Positions 56,031-64,000 of a DNA stretch of 64,000 bases are shown here, in pieces. This DNA is from Spirulina subsalsa PCC 9445 (GTDB taxonomy: Bacteria > Cyanobacteriota > Cyanobacteriia > Cyanobacteriales > Spirulinaceae), in NCBI RefSeq assembly GCF_000314005.1, contig NZ_JH980292.1:1-64000 (forward strand). Reading direction: 5' to 3'. The notes beneath the pieces were generated by a model. The model ran no database searches. It saw only the letters and a list, made by a program, of their open reading frames with translations, and was not told the DNA's origin. The position numbers and the translations under genes were made by a program. How positions within the stretch are numbered: position 1 is the stretch's first letter; each line of letters opens with the position of its first letter.

Positions 56031-57794
56031 ATGAATAAATCTACTCTAACGTTGCTTACGGGTTTAAGTATTTGGGTTGGACTGGCTTCGGAAGTCCTAG
56101 CTCAAGCCTCGACTGAGATTGAGCCTGTTTTAAGGGAAACCAGCTATTTGACTCAACCCCCATCAAATTCCCCTCGTCGAGGGGTTTGGGTTGCTGACCA
56201 ACCGGGCTTAGAACGGGATGAGGATTTACCGCAACTGCTGGAGGAGGGGGAGATTTTCACCGCTCCCGAGGGTCTGGATACGACGGATTTGGATGACCCG
56301 ACACCGCTCAGAATTGAACGGATTCGGGTGGAAGGAAGTACGGTCTTCACGGAGGCTGATTTTGCACCTATTCTGGAGGGGTTAACCGGGGAAACGACTT
56401 TGGGGCAACTGAATCAAGCGGTGAGGGCGATTACCCAACTCTATCTTAATCGGGGCTATATTACCTCCCGCGCTGTTCTGCCGACTCAACCTTTAGATGG
56501 GGGTGAAATCCAGATTCTGGCAGTTGAGGGGACTTTGGATGAGGTGGAAATCCGGGGGTTACAACGGATGAATCCTCATTATGTGCGTAGTCGGGTCAAT
56601 TTGGGGATTCGGACTCCGTTTAATGCCAATGCTTTGGAAGATCAACTGCGTCTGTTAACCCTTGACCCCAATTTTAAATCAATTGATGTGAATTTAGAAG
56701 GTGGTGACGAGTTGGGGATGAGTCGCCTGTTGCTGGATATACAGGAGGTGAAGCCTTTCTCAGGATTGGTGTTTACGGATAACTATTCGGCGGAGTCGGT
56801 GGGGTCTGAACGGATGGGGCTAAGTCTGGGCTATCGTAATTTAACCGGGCTGGGGGATCTGCTGCGTTTGGGCTATACTCGCACCTTTACGGGGGGCTAC
56901 CACGGGGGGGATTTTAGCTATAGTCTTCCGGTTAATCCGATGAATGGAACGGTCGATCTGCGGGTGGTGTTGGATCAGAATCGCATTACAACTGGGGCTT
57001 TTCGGACGTTGGGGATTCGTGGGAATTCCCAGTTGTATGATCTCAGTTTCCGTCAGCCTTTGGTGCGGTCTGCGCGGGAGGAGTTCGCGCTGTCTTTAGG
57101 GTTTCGTCGCAAAACGGGACAAACGTTCTTGTTTGATAATGTGGGAACGCCGTTTGGGGTGGGGGCTGAAGCGGATGGTCGAACTCGTACCTCGGTGATT
57201 TATTTCGCTCAGGATTACACGAAACGGGATGCTAAGGGGGCGTGGAGTTTGCGTTCTCAGTTTAATCTGGGGACGGGGTTGTTTGGCACGACGCGCAATA
57301 GTTCGCCGACACCGGATGCTCGCTTTTTGAGTTGGTTGGGTCAAGGGGCGCGGGTGCAACAGTTCGGTCGGGATCATCTCTTGATTGTGCAGGGGGATGT
57401 TCAACTGAGTCCGAATAATTTGTTGGCTTCGGAGTTGTTCAGTATGGGGGGCGGTCAAACGCTGCGGGGCTACCGTCAAGGGGCAAGGTCAGGGGATAAT
57501 GGCTGGCGCTTGTCGGTGGAAAATCGGTTTACGTTATGGCGAGATGAGGAGGAGGAGAGTCTTTTGCAGTTTGCGCCTTTTGTGGATGGGGGGATGGTCT
57601 GGAATAATCCCAGTAATCCGAGTCAGATTCAGTCTAATGCGTTTTTGGCGGGGCTGGGGGCTGGCTTGATTTGGATTCCGGTTCAGAATTTGACGATTCG
57701 ACTGGATGCGACGTTGCCGTTGATTAATATTCGCGATCGCCAAACCAACGCCCAAGATGATGGGTTGTATTTTGGTGTGAACTATCGTTTTTAA
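56031..57794 (+). CDS. ShlB/FhaC-type TpsB outer-membrane translocator
   Basis: A 587-aa TpsB that should export the upstream TpsA through the outer membrane. It has a signal peptide (TLLTGLSIWVGLASEVLAQA), two POTRA domains (~90-165 and 170-245: IRVEGSTVFTEADFAPILEG, QILAVEGTLDEVEIRGLQRM), and a 16-stranded barrel (~260-587). The barrel includes the conserved DNYSAESVGSERMGLSLGYR, and SMGGGQTLRGYRQGARSGDN near the end. It ends in Phe, as barrel proteins do. Transcription from tpsA must cross the 122-bp array. Confidence 0.93.
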   Translation: MNKSTLTLLTGLSIWVGLASEVLAQASTEIEPVLRETSYLTQPPSNSPRRGVWVADQPGLERDEDLPQLLEEGEIFTAPEGLDTTDLDDPTPLRIERIRVEGSTVFTEADFAPILEGLTGETTLGQLNQAVRAITQLYLNRGYITSRAVLPTQPLDGGEIQILAVEGTLDEVEIRGLQRMNPHYVRSRVNLGIRTPFNANALEDQLRLLTLDPNFKSIDVNLEGGDELGMSRLLLDIQEVKPFSGLVFTDNYSAESVGSERMGLSLGYRNLTGLGDLLRLGYTRTFTGGYHGGDFSYSLPVNPMNGTVDLRVVLDQNRITTGAFRTLGIRGNSQLYDLSFRQPLVRSAREEFALSLGFRRKTGQTFLFDNVGTPFGVGAEADGRTRTSVIYFAQDYTKRDAKGAWSLRSQFNLGTGLFGTTRNSSPTPDARFLSWLGQGARVQQFGRDHLLIVQGDVQLSPNNLLASELFSMGGGQTLRGYRQGARSGDNGWRLSVENRFTLWRDEEEESLLQFAPFVDGGMVWNNPSNPSQIQSNAFLAGLGAGLIWIPVQNLTIRLDATLPLINIRDRQTNAQDDGLYFGVNYRF

Positions 57795-57903
57795 CGAATC
57801 TGTGCCAGTTGCCCCGCGCTCTCCCTATAGGGGAGTGTCAAAGGACTAGCTTTTTTGGCGGGAACCCCCACGGCTGGAGAGTTGGCGGAACTGACCGGGC
57901 TAA

Positions 57904-58209
57904 CCACTTGCTCGTTTCTATGACAATTGTAAGAAAAAGGTTAAAGGGAAAAAAGGTTATCCTAAATTCCAAAAGAATAACCGTTCTGTAGAATATAAAC
58001 ACTCTGGTTGGAAGCTATCGGAGGACCGGAAAAAGATAACTTTCACAGACAAGAAAAACATCGGGACGGTTAAACTGAAAGGAACTAGAGACCTAAACTT
58101 TTATCCTTTAGACCAAATTAAACGAGTTAGGATTATTAAACGAGCGGATGGTTACTATGTCCAATTCTGTCTAAATGTTGATATTCGGGAATACGCTAAA
58201 CCGCACTGA
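57904..58209 (+). pseudogene. tnpB: tnpB internal fragment
   Basis: A ~100-codon fragment reading ARFYDNCKKKVKGKKGYPKF, then NNRSVEYKHSGWKLSEDRKK and GTRDLNFYPLDQIKRVRIIK. It is the WED/REC part of TnpB before the first RuvC Asp. It stops at AKPH followed by TGA. Immediately upstream, CTCCCTATAGGGGAGTGTCAA (57821-57841) looks like an IS200/IS605 right end, so this region may be an assembly of two relics. Confidence 0.85.
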
Positions 58210-58248
58210 GAGTCAACCCCTCGTCAACCGAAACCCGCTAAAACGATT

Positions 58249-59148
58249 TTGACTATGACTCTATCCCCTGATGCGATCGCCACCCTAGCCGGTCGTCATG
58301 GTTTAGCCCTAGACCCTGCCTTGTTACAAACCAATGAGTCAGGGCTAGATTTTCAGGTTGCGATCGCCCAAACCCCAGACAAAGCCTCCTGGCTGCTGAG
58401 AATTCCCCGGCGGCCGGATGTGCTGCCCTCGGCTCAACGGGAGTACAGCATTCTCACCTTGGTACAGCGTCACCTGCGGGTGCAAGTACCCGACTGGCAG
58501 ATTCACACCGATGAGCTAATTGCTTATCCCCTACTCCTCGGCAAACCGGCTGGCACCATTGACCCCGAAATTCAGAACTACCACTGGGAAATTGACGCTC
58601 AAAATCTGCCAGAAGTTTACTTGCAATCCCTCGCAGATGCCCTAGTCGCTCTCCACAGCATAGGACATCAGGCGGTGGCTAAGGCGGGACTGGAGACTCC
58701 CTCCATTGCAGAGATTAGAACCGCTTGGTCAGATCGAATGGCGCGGGTCAAGGCGGTTTACCCAGTGAATCCCCACCTCTGGGATCGCTGGCAGCGCTGG
58801 CTAGACCGGGATATTCTCTGGCCTGCACAGACAAGCCTAATTCATGGCGACCTGCATCCGGGTCATATTTTAGTTGACCCTCAGGGGCAGGTCACGGGGC
58901 TGATTGACTGGACTGAGGCGCGGGTGGATGACCGGGCTTTAGATTTTGCCGCTCATTACCAGGTCTTTGGCCGAGTCTCGCTAGATGCCTTGATTGAGCA
59001 GTATGAGCGGCGGGGTGGCACGATTTGGGCTACTTTGGGGGATCAGGTTGTGGAGTACCACAGCGCGTTTGGCGTGCAAGTCGTTGAGTTTGCCGAGCGA
59101 TCTGGCCTCGACGAGTACAAAGCGATGGCGAGGCAAATGCTCAGTTAA
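58249..59148 (+). CDS. macrolide 2'-phosphotransferase-like kinase (Mph family)
   Basis: A 299-aa aminoglycoside-phosphotransferase-fold kinase closest by eye to Mph enzymes, which phosphorylate macrolides at the 2'-OH. It has NESGLDFQVAIAQTPDKASW, WLLRIPRRPDVLPSAQREYS, the catalytic loop LIHGDLHPGHILVD, and the metal-binding GLIDWTEARVDDRALDFAAH. All core motifs are intact and the length is typical. Substrate is not proven: environmental members may act on other compounds. It directly follows a tnpB relic. Confidence 0.85.
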   Translation: MTMTLSPDAIATLAGRHGLALDPALLQTNESGLDFQVAIAQTPDKASWLLRIPRRPDVLPSAQREYSILTLVQRHLRVQVPDWQIHTDELIAYPLLLGKPAGTIDPEIQNYHWEIDAQNLPEVYLQSLADALVALHSIGHQAVAKAGLETPSIAEIRTAWSDRMARVKAVYPVNPHLWDRWQRWLDRDILWPAQTSLIHGDLHPGHILVDPQGQVTGLIDWTEARVDDRALDFAAHYQVFGRVSLDALIEQYERRGGTIWATLGDQVVEYHSAFGVQVVEFAERSGLDEYKAMARQMLS

Positions 59149-59411
59149 GCCGCGCAATACCCGTGTCAGAGGTCAATTATTCCTCAGACAAACAATCTAG
59201 TTCGGCTTTTATTAGTTCTTTAATGTTCATTATTTCTTCTATACGATTAAGATAGTCCGTCAAAAAACTATTTTTTATGAACTTATTTAATTAAGCGAAT
59301 AAAACCCGCTTTTCTTTTCGGTGTTCCGTGAATGTAGGGTGAGCTATGCCCACCCTAATAACCCAATAGAACTGTAACCGGAATTGGGTAGACAATACCC
59401 AGCCAATAAGC

Positions 59412-59741
59412 TCAACTCACAGCAAAGTCAGTAAACTTTCGTTTGTATGGGGCTTTAAAAGCCAAAACGATATCCTGTTTAGAAACACCAGCTTCGACTA
59501 ATTCATTGGCCACTCCGATTTCCGTACCATCCCGTTCGATCCAAATTTTACCCCCTTTAATTTCCACATAAATAAGACAACCAAATACTCGCGTTAACTC
59601 TTGCCAACCCATATTCATGACCTGATAGCGATCGCGCTCCTTATCAAATAACACTTTAACTTCAGTCTGGCTATTAGAACTATTCTTGGCATGACGTTCT
59701 AGAATATTTTGGACAATTTCAGGATAATTCAGTCTATCCAT
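59412..59741 (-). CDS. xisI: XisI family protein
   Basis: A 109-aa XisI-type protein. The family was named from control of fdxN-element excision in Anabaena, but most copies stand apart from nif genes and their role is unknown. It has LFDKERDRYQVMNMGWQELT, VFGCLIYVEIKGGKIWIERD, GTEIGVANELVEAGVSKQDI and KRKFTDFAV. It should be paired with XisH, but only an XisH stub precedes it. Confidence 0.93.
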   Translation of the reverse strand: MDRLNYPEIVQNILERHAKNSSNSQTEVKVLFDKERDRYQVMNMGWQELTRVFGCLIYVEIKGGKIWIERDGTEIGVANELVEAGVSKQDIVLAFKAPYKRKFTDFAVS

Positions 59742-59815
59742 GTAACAACCTCCTCTTGTTCTGGATTAAAAATCAATAACTTGAGTTGATATTCGCTGAT
59801 AATTCTCTTAATTCT
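59729..59815 (-). pseudogene. xisH: xisH C-terminal stub
   Basis: Twenty-eight codons ending in TGA: RIKRIISEYQLKLLIFNPEQ, then EEVVTWID. This matches the C-terminal end of XisH (YQIKLLIY...EEVIQWI). An in-frame TGA lies directly upstream and no further xisH is seen. The stop overlaps the xisI start (ATGGATAGACTGA), the usual xisHI coupling, so the gene was once complete. Confidence 0.8.
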
Positions 59816-59942
59816 TCAGCCTTTTCTTAGTTTCAATTTAGTTGCTCGATAAATAACTCATTTTCTCAGAAACCGGGTTTTTGGCAAGATGGAGGGGGAC
59901 ACAGACAGGATGAAATCAACCCGGTTTCTTATTTCACTGATG

Positions 59943-61316
59943 TTAGCGCCGTTTCCCTAGCCAAAACAGGAACCCCATTAAACCACTACACCCTAACCCA
60001 AGGATTAAACTCAAGACAAAGGCAAAACTATAAATCCCCCATAAATACCCCGGTGGCAGGGGTTGACCTTCTGGACGCTCTAGGGGAAAGCGCTGTACAA
60101 TCAGATCCTCTGCAACATTGGCAATGGAGGACGCAGACGCAGAAGCTGCACCGATTCCGGTACTCACTATAAAGATGGTTTGGTTGAGGGTGCGATCGCG
60201 CTTCGCCTGTTCGAGTTGTATAATTCCTTCTAGCGTCTTGGTCATATTCTCCAAGAGCTTTAGACTCGCACTAGCACTATTGTAGTCCGTGGTCAGTTGG
60301 GGTAAATACTTTTCCTGTGCATAATTGAGGAACGGTTCAAAAAGGCTTAAATTGCTACTTTTATCCCTCTCCTTTAAAGTCTTGAGACGTTTTTGGTAAT
60401 TTTCAATATTCACATTCAGCGCGTGTTTATACTCTTCTAAGGTACTTAAAGCAGACGCATAAACTGAGAAAATTGTCAAGGTTTCTGTTAACTGTTTTTG
60501 CAGAATTTCGAGGTTCAAATGGGTTTGTAAGACTTGCTTAGGCAGACTATTCACCTTCCCTTGAATATCACGCGCTGCTCGGTTTAAATCCTGTTTTGTT
60601 CCACGACTTTGGGTGTAAATCCAGTGGATTTTGTGGCGATAGGAAAAAAGATAAAGGAACTGTTGATAAAAACTATTGATTTTGTCAGAGGTAATGGTTG
60701 CTTGGGGTGGAAATAGAGCAATAATCAGATGAGCATAATCGGGACTGTCTAACTCAGTTGAAGGTTGCCAAATTTCCCATAAATCTGCTCCTAGAAACTG
60801 ACCTTGATAGGTTTGACTCCCTTGTTTCCTTTCATCGGACAGAAAAACCTGATAACATTCTTTAAAAGTGGCTTCTTTGTCTTGCTCCTCATGGGGTAAC
60901 TGTCCCCAAATCAGCCAAGTTTCCCCAATGTTTCCCTTTCTGGGGGTTCGCTTTTCCAGAATAATATCTCTCGTCTCTTTGAGGTCAACAATCGGATAAG
61001 CTTGTTTTGAACCTTGGGGATTGCCAGAAACATCCACCAGCAAAGCAAAAGTATCATTTAATTGCACCGGATAAAAATAGCCATTTACCTCCTGAAAAGG
61101 TTGATATTTACTCGGCAATAATTCAGAGAAAGATGACCCAATCGGGTCTAATTTTTGATAAGGTTCTAGACCATCTTCGGTTAACTGTGGATTCAGACGT
61201 TGCCAAAACTTTAAACGCTTTTGATTAATGTCTTCAGCAGAATCTCCTAATCCTTCACGCAAATCATAAAGAAAGAGGTCAATAGTGGGGTAAATCAGCT
61301 TGAGATTAGAAGTCAT
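59943..61316 (-). CDS. two-TM, coiled-coil conflict-system protein (CATRA-like)
   Basis: A 457-aa protein with a globular alpha+beta N-terminal half (~1-225, LIYPTIDLFLYDLREGLGDS, DYAHLIIALFPPQATITSDK). A helical region follows (~250-375), then two C-terminal membrane helices (QTIFIVSTGIGAASASASSI, and WGIYSFAFVLSLILGLGCSG), ending in KRR. This topology is like CorA and like CATRA proteins, described as partners of caspase/CHAT-TPR conflict systems. A CHAT gene lies ~1.3 kb upstream. Family assignment is inference from topology and context. Confidence 0.6.
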   Translation of the reverse strand: MTSNLKLIYPTIDLFLYDLREGLGDSAEDINQKRLKFWQRLNPQLTEDGLEPYQKLDPIGSSFSELLPSKYQPFQEVNGYFYPVQLNDTFALLVDVSGNPQGSKQAYPIVDLKETRDIILEKRTPRKGNIGETWLIWGQLPHEEQDKEATFKECYQVFLSDERKQGSQTYQGQFLGADLWEIWQPSTELDSPDYAHLIIALFPPQATITSDKINSFYQQFLYLFSYRHKIHWIYTQSRGTKQDLNRAARDIQGKVNSLPKQVLQTHLNLEILQKQLTETLTIFSVYASALSTLEEYKHALNVNIENYQKRLKTLKERDKSSNLSLFEPFLNYAQEKYLPQLTTDYNSASASLKLLENMTKTLEGIIQLEQAKRDRTLNQTIFIVSTGIGAASASASSIANVAEDLIVQRFPLERPEGQPLPPGYLWGIYSFAFVLSLILGLGCSGLMGFLFWLGKRR

Positions 61317-61344
61317 CCGTTTAGGCTCTCTGATTATTCATTCC

Positions 61345-61797
61345 TTAACTCATCATGCCAAATTGTTGATAAAATTCAGCCAGAGGATTTTCTGCTTGAA
61401 AAATGACCTCTGATTTTTGGATTAACTCAGGATGGGTGAGGGAGTCAATTGTGTTGAGAACTTGCTTAATCGTGGGACGTTGACGACTATCAGGGACAGT
61501 ATTATCAACTTCTGTATTGGGGGCAGTCTCACCGGAAAAATTCGGGACAAAATCCAGACCGACTCCTCGTTCTGCTGCCTTTTGGTCTAAGATAGAATAG
61601 GCTTGCTTATAATAGCTTTGTAGTTCGCTATTTTGTTGGGCTACCCCATCGAGTCGCTCAATATTTAGAACTAAATTTTGGGCAATTTCCCGAAGTTGAC
61701 GGGCTAAGTCGAGTGAACATTCTTTTTGTTGACTTAGGGCGACTAAAAAAGATTTTAGTAGATCAACTTGATTATCTGAAAGTGAAAAATTAGTCAT
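61345..61797 (-). CDS. small helical conflict-cluster protein
   Basis: A 150-aa soluble, mostly helical protein that I do not recognise: LSDNQVDLLKSFLVALSQQK, REIAQNLVLNIERLDGVAQQ and ELQSYYKQAYSILDQKAAER. A linker and a second helical part follow (TIKQVLNTIDSLTHPELIQK). It ends 28 nt before the two-TM gene starts, so the two likely form an operon. It may be an adaptor for the CHAT/two-TM system. Confidence 0.6.
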   Translation of the reverse strand: MTNFSLSDNQVDLLKSFLVALSQQKECSLDLARQLREIAQNLVLNIERLDGVAQQNSELQSYYKQAYSILDQKAAERGVGLDFVPNFSGETAPNTEVDNTVPDSRQRPTIKQVLNTIDSLTHPELIQKSEVIFQAENPLAEFYQQFGMMS

Positions 61798-61832
61798 GAT
61801 TTTTCAGATTGTATCTAGCGGTGAATGATAGG

Positions 61833-62245
61833 TTATTTAGGAGGATGCCAACCTGCACTGACCCATTGTTTCCTGACTGTAACAGCAATTGGATTATTCA
61901 GATTTAAGGCTAAAACCGTTGCTCGACCGCAGGGAGTTAAACCGATAATTTCTGTGCCGTTTTTGCTCCAAGTGAAATGTTCAGACCATTGATTCTGACG
62001 AGGATTAAACAAAGGAACAGAGGCCTTGCTCACAGGATCAATCTCAGAAATTTTTACCCCCTTATAATTATTGCACAAGCTACACGCTAACCAGAGATTT
62101 TCTTCTTCATTTCTCCCAATGCTTTGGGAATAATATGCTCAATTTGCAAAATTCCTAGAACATAGTTCTGGGAACTCAGACAATACCCGCATCGGTTGCC
62201 TGTTTGTTGGCGCAATTTAGCTCGGACGGATTCAGAAATAGTCAC
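61833..62245 (-). pseudogene. HNH endonuclease, frameshifted
   Basis: Two frames together make a complete HNH nuclease. Upstream frame from GTG 62245: VTISESVRAKLRQQTGNRCG, YCLSSQNYVLGILQIEHIIP (HNH first His). The frame then changes near 62116 and continues GRNEEENLWLACSLCNNYKG (second Cys pair and Asn), then VPLFNPRQNQW and GLTPCGRATV. A 1-nt loss near GCATTGGG would explain it. The C-terminal 81 codons alone (from 62078) would be inactive. It starts 4 nt after the RHH gene. Confidence 0.82.
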
Positions 62246-62248
62246 AGT

Positions 62249-62620
62249 TTAGGCTTCTAATGGTGCAATTAAACCCCGTTTCACCGATTCATTGAGGGCT
62301 TGAGCTTGTTGTAATAAGCGCGTTTCATAAACCGTCATTAAGGCGTTTAATTCCTCCTGTTCTGTGGTCGAAATTGTGCCAGATTGTTGGGCATCTAACA
62401 ACTGACTCAAACGCTTTTCTTGGGTGGGAGACAATCGCAATTGAGCGAGGGCATAAACTTCCCTGTCCGAAAGTGTAGAAATCGGTTGAGTTGTTGGAGT
62501 TAACAACAACGCCAGAGTTTCCAGCAAAATATCTGAAACCTCTCGTTGATGTTCTGCGGCTAAACGGGCAGCCTGTTGATACAAATTATCGGGGAGATTG
62601 AGCGTGATTGGGGTAGTCAT
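62249..62620 (-). CDS. RHH-like antitoxin/DNA-binding protein
   Basis: A 123-aa protein beginning TPITLNLPDNLYQQAARLAA, with a ribbon-helix-helix-like N-terminus. A helical C-terminal region follows (LSDREVYALAQLRLSPTQEK, LNALMTVYETRLLQQAQALN). In cyanobacteria such proteins often precede HNH genes, as here (4 nt). Its start lies inside the last codons of the CHAT gene (overlap ~35 nt), so it is coupled to it. Function as an antitoxin is inference. Confidence 0.7.
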   Translation of the reverse strand: MTTPITLNLPDNLYQQAARLAAEHQREVSDILLETLALLLTPTTQPISTLSDREVYALAQLRLSPTQEKRLSQLLDAQQSGTISTTEQEELNALMTVYETRLLQQAQALNESVKRGLIAPLEA

Positions 62621-64000
62621 AACCAGCCAAAATAAAGGCAGACCAGTAATAGGGATGAGAATAGGGAGGAGTGGTTGTTTCTACTGTAGCAAGTTCCGTT
62701 CGTCTGGTGTTCAAACGTCTGAGGAGAGAGGGTAGAGTGAGTTGGTGTTCGTGAGTTTCTAACCAAGTACAGAGTTCTGGAGGAGTGGCGGTTTTTAGCC
62801 AGTTTTGAGTGAGTTGGAGGGCTAAATGGGGGGGGATTATCCTGTAAGAAATGGTAAAACTGGACAATAAATAAACTGGTAGGAAATGAGTCCACAGACC
62901 AGAGGGTACTTAACACAAATGTTGCGCCAACTTGTAAAAACGCGCTGACCAGGCCGACATATTCCTCTGTCATGGCCTCATTGCCTGTAATCGCGGTTTC
63001 GCAGGCCGCTAAACTGACTAAATCGTAAGGAGTTAAATCCTGCCGCAAAATGTCTTCAATGGTGAAACAATCCTCGTCTTTCAGGAACAGACAAGACTGT
63101 TTAGGCTGTTGGGAATTGTAAGCCCCATGACCGCAGAAGTGGAGAATTTGGGCGGGTTGGGTGAGGAGTTGGTTCACTTGTTCTTGGGTGGTTGCGTTGT
63201 TGGCGAGGGTGCGTCCTTGGGGGAATTGTTGCCGCAGGAGGGCGGCCTCGATTTCCGCGTAGGGGAGGTCAAGGAGGGCTTTTTTCTGGTGATTGACGGT
63301 GGGGGTACTTTTGGGGTTTTCAATCAGGTTAAGGGAGGTGAGAGGGGCTGTATAGCGGGTTTCTCGCAGGCCGAGGGCGGCACTGGGCAGGTAAAAGGAG
63401 GGGAGGGGAAAGAAAGTGGAGAGGGGGAAGCGGTGGAGGTCACGGTGAGGGATGAGGATGAGGGTTTGGATGTCATGGTTTCTGAGGTTTTGGCTGAGGG
63501 TGGGAATCTGTAGGAGGGTTTGCAGTTGGTCCAGTTGTTGGGGTAATTCCCGTCGCCAAGGGGCGTTTTGCCGTTCCTTTGGTGGTTGTGTGTGATAGGT
63601 GGTGTAGTTGTTGTTCCACTCTTTAATCCAGTGGGTGAGGGTGTTGTAGTCTGTATCGGTGAGGTGGGAAATGAGTTGGGGGGTTCCTTGGGGCAGGATG
63701 AGGAAGGTGGCGAGGGAGACGGGGCTAAGGTGCCAGTAAATAATGGCGGTGTGGGGGGTGCAGAGGTGTTGTTGCAGGTGGGCAAAGGGGAGGGGAGTGG
63801 GGGGGGTTTGAAACCATTGGAGGCAGAAGTTTTTCCGTTTTTCGGCAATTTCGAGGGCTTCGGTGTAGTTTTGGGCGCGAATTTGTTCCTCGACTTCTAA
63901 TTGAAAGAAGGGGGAGAATTCACGGGTGAGGCGTTCTTTTTCCGAGGGGGTTTTGTTTTCTAGGAGACGTTCAAGGCCGATAATACCCGTTCTTAGGTGG
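62586..64000 (-). pseudogene. CHAT-domain protease, 5' partial, frameshifted at a C8 tract
   Basis: The frame is open from the right window edge. It reads HLRTGIIGLERLLENKTPSE, LILIPHRDLHRFPL, and the CHAT catalytic His in ILHFCGHGAYN and Cys in VSLAACETAITGNE. At 62828-62835 there are eight G on the + strand (C8 on the coding strand). The frame goes wrong there (DNPPPFSPPT), while the next frame gives the expected CHAT end: PPHLALQLTQNWLK, then PYSHPYYWSAFILAGYDYP. C7 would restore it. Upstream TPRs probably lie beyond the window. CHAT proteins are caspase-like proteases. Confidence 0.85.

Noticed and set aside
57809-57991. 60-codon + strand open frame at the tnpB relic
   Set aside because: Out of frame with the recognisable TnpB sequence; no similarity seen.
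63324-63848. Pro/Ser-rich 174-codon frame on the minus strand
   Set aside because: It is the shifted frame of the CHAT gene; the true frame gives LILIPHRDLHRFPL and the catalytic motifs.

Overview
The window is chromosomal DNA from a cyanobacterium. The evidence is frequent GCGATCGC (HIP1) octamers, cyanobacterial families (DUF1997, DUF3038, DUF4335, DUF3285, DUF3288, XisI), a cyanobacterial-type RNase E with an arginine-rich tail, and intergenic heptamer repeats (GGGAGTC/GGGAATC). The many mobile-element relics, XisHI and CHAT proteins suggest a filamentous or otherwise repeat-rich lineage; the genus cannot be read from the sequence.

Layout. 1-780: 3' end of 23S rRNA, 5S rRNA and a terminator. 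807-10585: a leftward BREX-like anti-phage locus (DUF4007 protein, BrxF-like protein, giant BrxC/PglY-type ATPase, small Pro-rich protein, BrxL). No PglZ or PglX is present, and the ATPase gene is split by an IS4-family element with a 9-bp target duplication. 10702-17744: rnhB, a Uma2 gene, rne, a tnpB relic, a cysteine desulfurase and DUF1997. 17859-22852: a Pro-rich membrane protein, diheme cytochrome c, MoxR ATPase, ribF and an MBL hydrolase. 23172-26075: a hypothetical gene, a repeat lipoprotein, rpe, transposon relics, a 140-bp MITE and a truncated uraH. 26200-32984: housekeeping genes on the + strand (DUF3285, ybeY, dgkA, trpG, Tat-exported MBL protein, metG, NYN protein, lptC). 33302-34525: a tnpB with a rearranged active site. 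34585-37868: a tightly overlapping operon (glycosyltransferase, MerR, WD40, DUF3288). 37959-49056: ABC-2 permease, miaE, metallophosphatase, a second EF-G, GT39, rpmA/rplU, a peptide-type ABC permease and apt. 49263-51721: DUF3038, DUF4335 and an Rpn remnant. 51942-57794: a two-partner secretion pair (TpsA with DUF4347, and TpsB) separated by a 122-bp tandem-repeat array. 57904-64000: a tnpB fragment, a macrolide-phosphotransferase-like kinase, xisI with an xisH stub, and a conflict-type cluster (two-TM helical protein, small helical protein, frameshifted HNH, RHH protein, frameshifted CHAT protease).

The most notable regions are the two defence or conflict loci at the ends. The left one is a reduced BREX-like operon inactivated by a precisely reconstructable IS insertion. 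The right one pairs a CHAT protease with a CorA-like two-TM protein and carries two frameshifts, one in a C8 homopolymer. Between them the accessory DNA holds tnpB relics that keep their right-end hairpins (possible omega-RNAs), MITEs and heptamer repeats that have altered gene ends.
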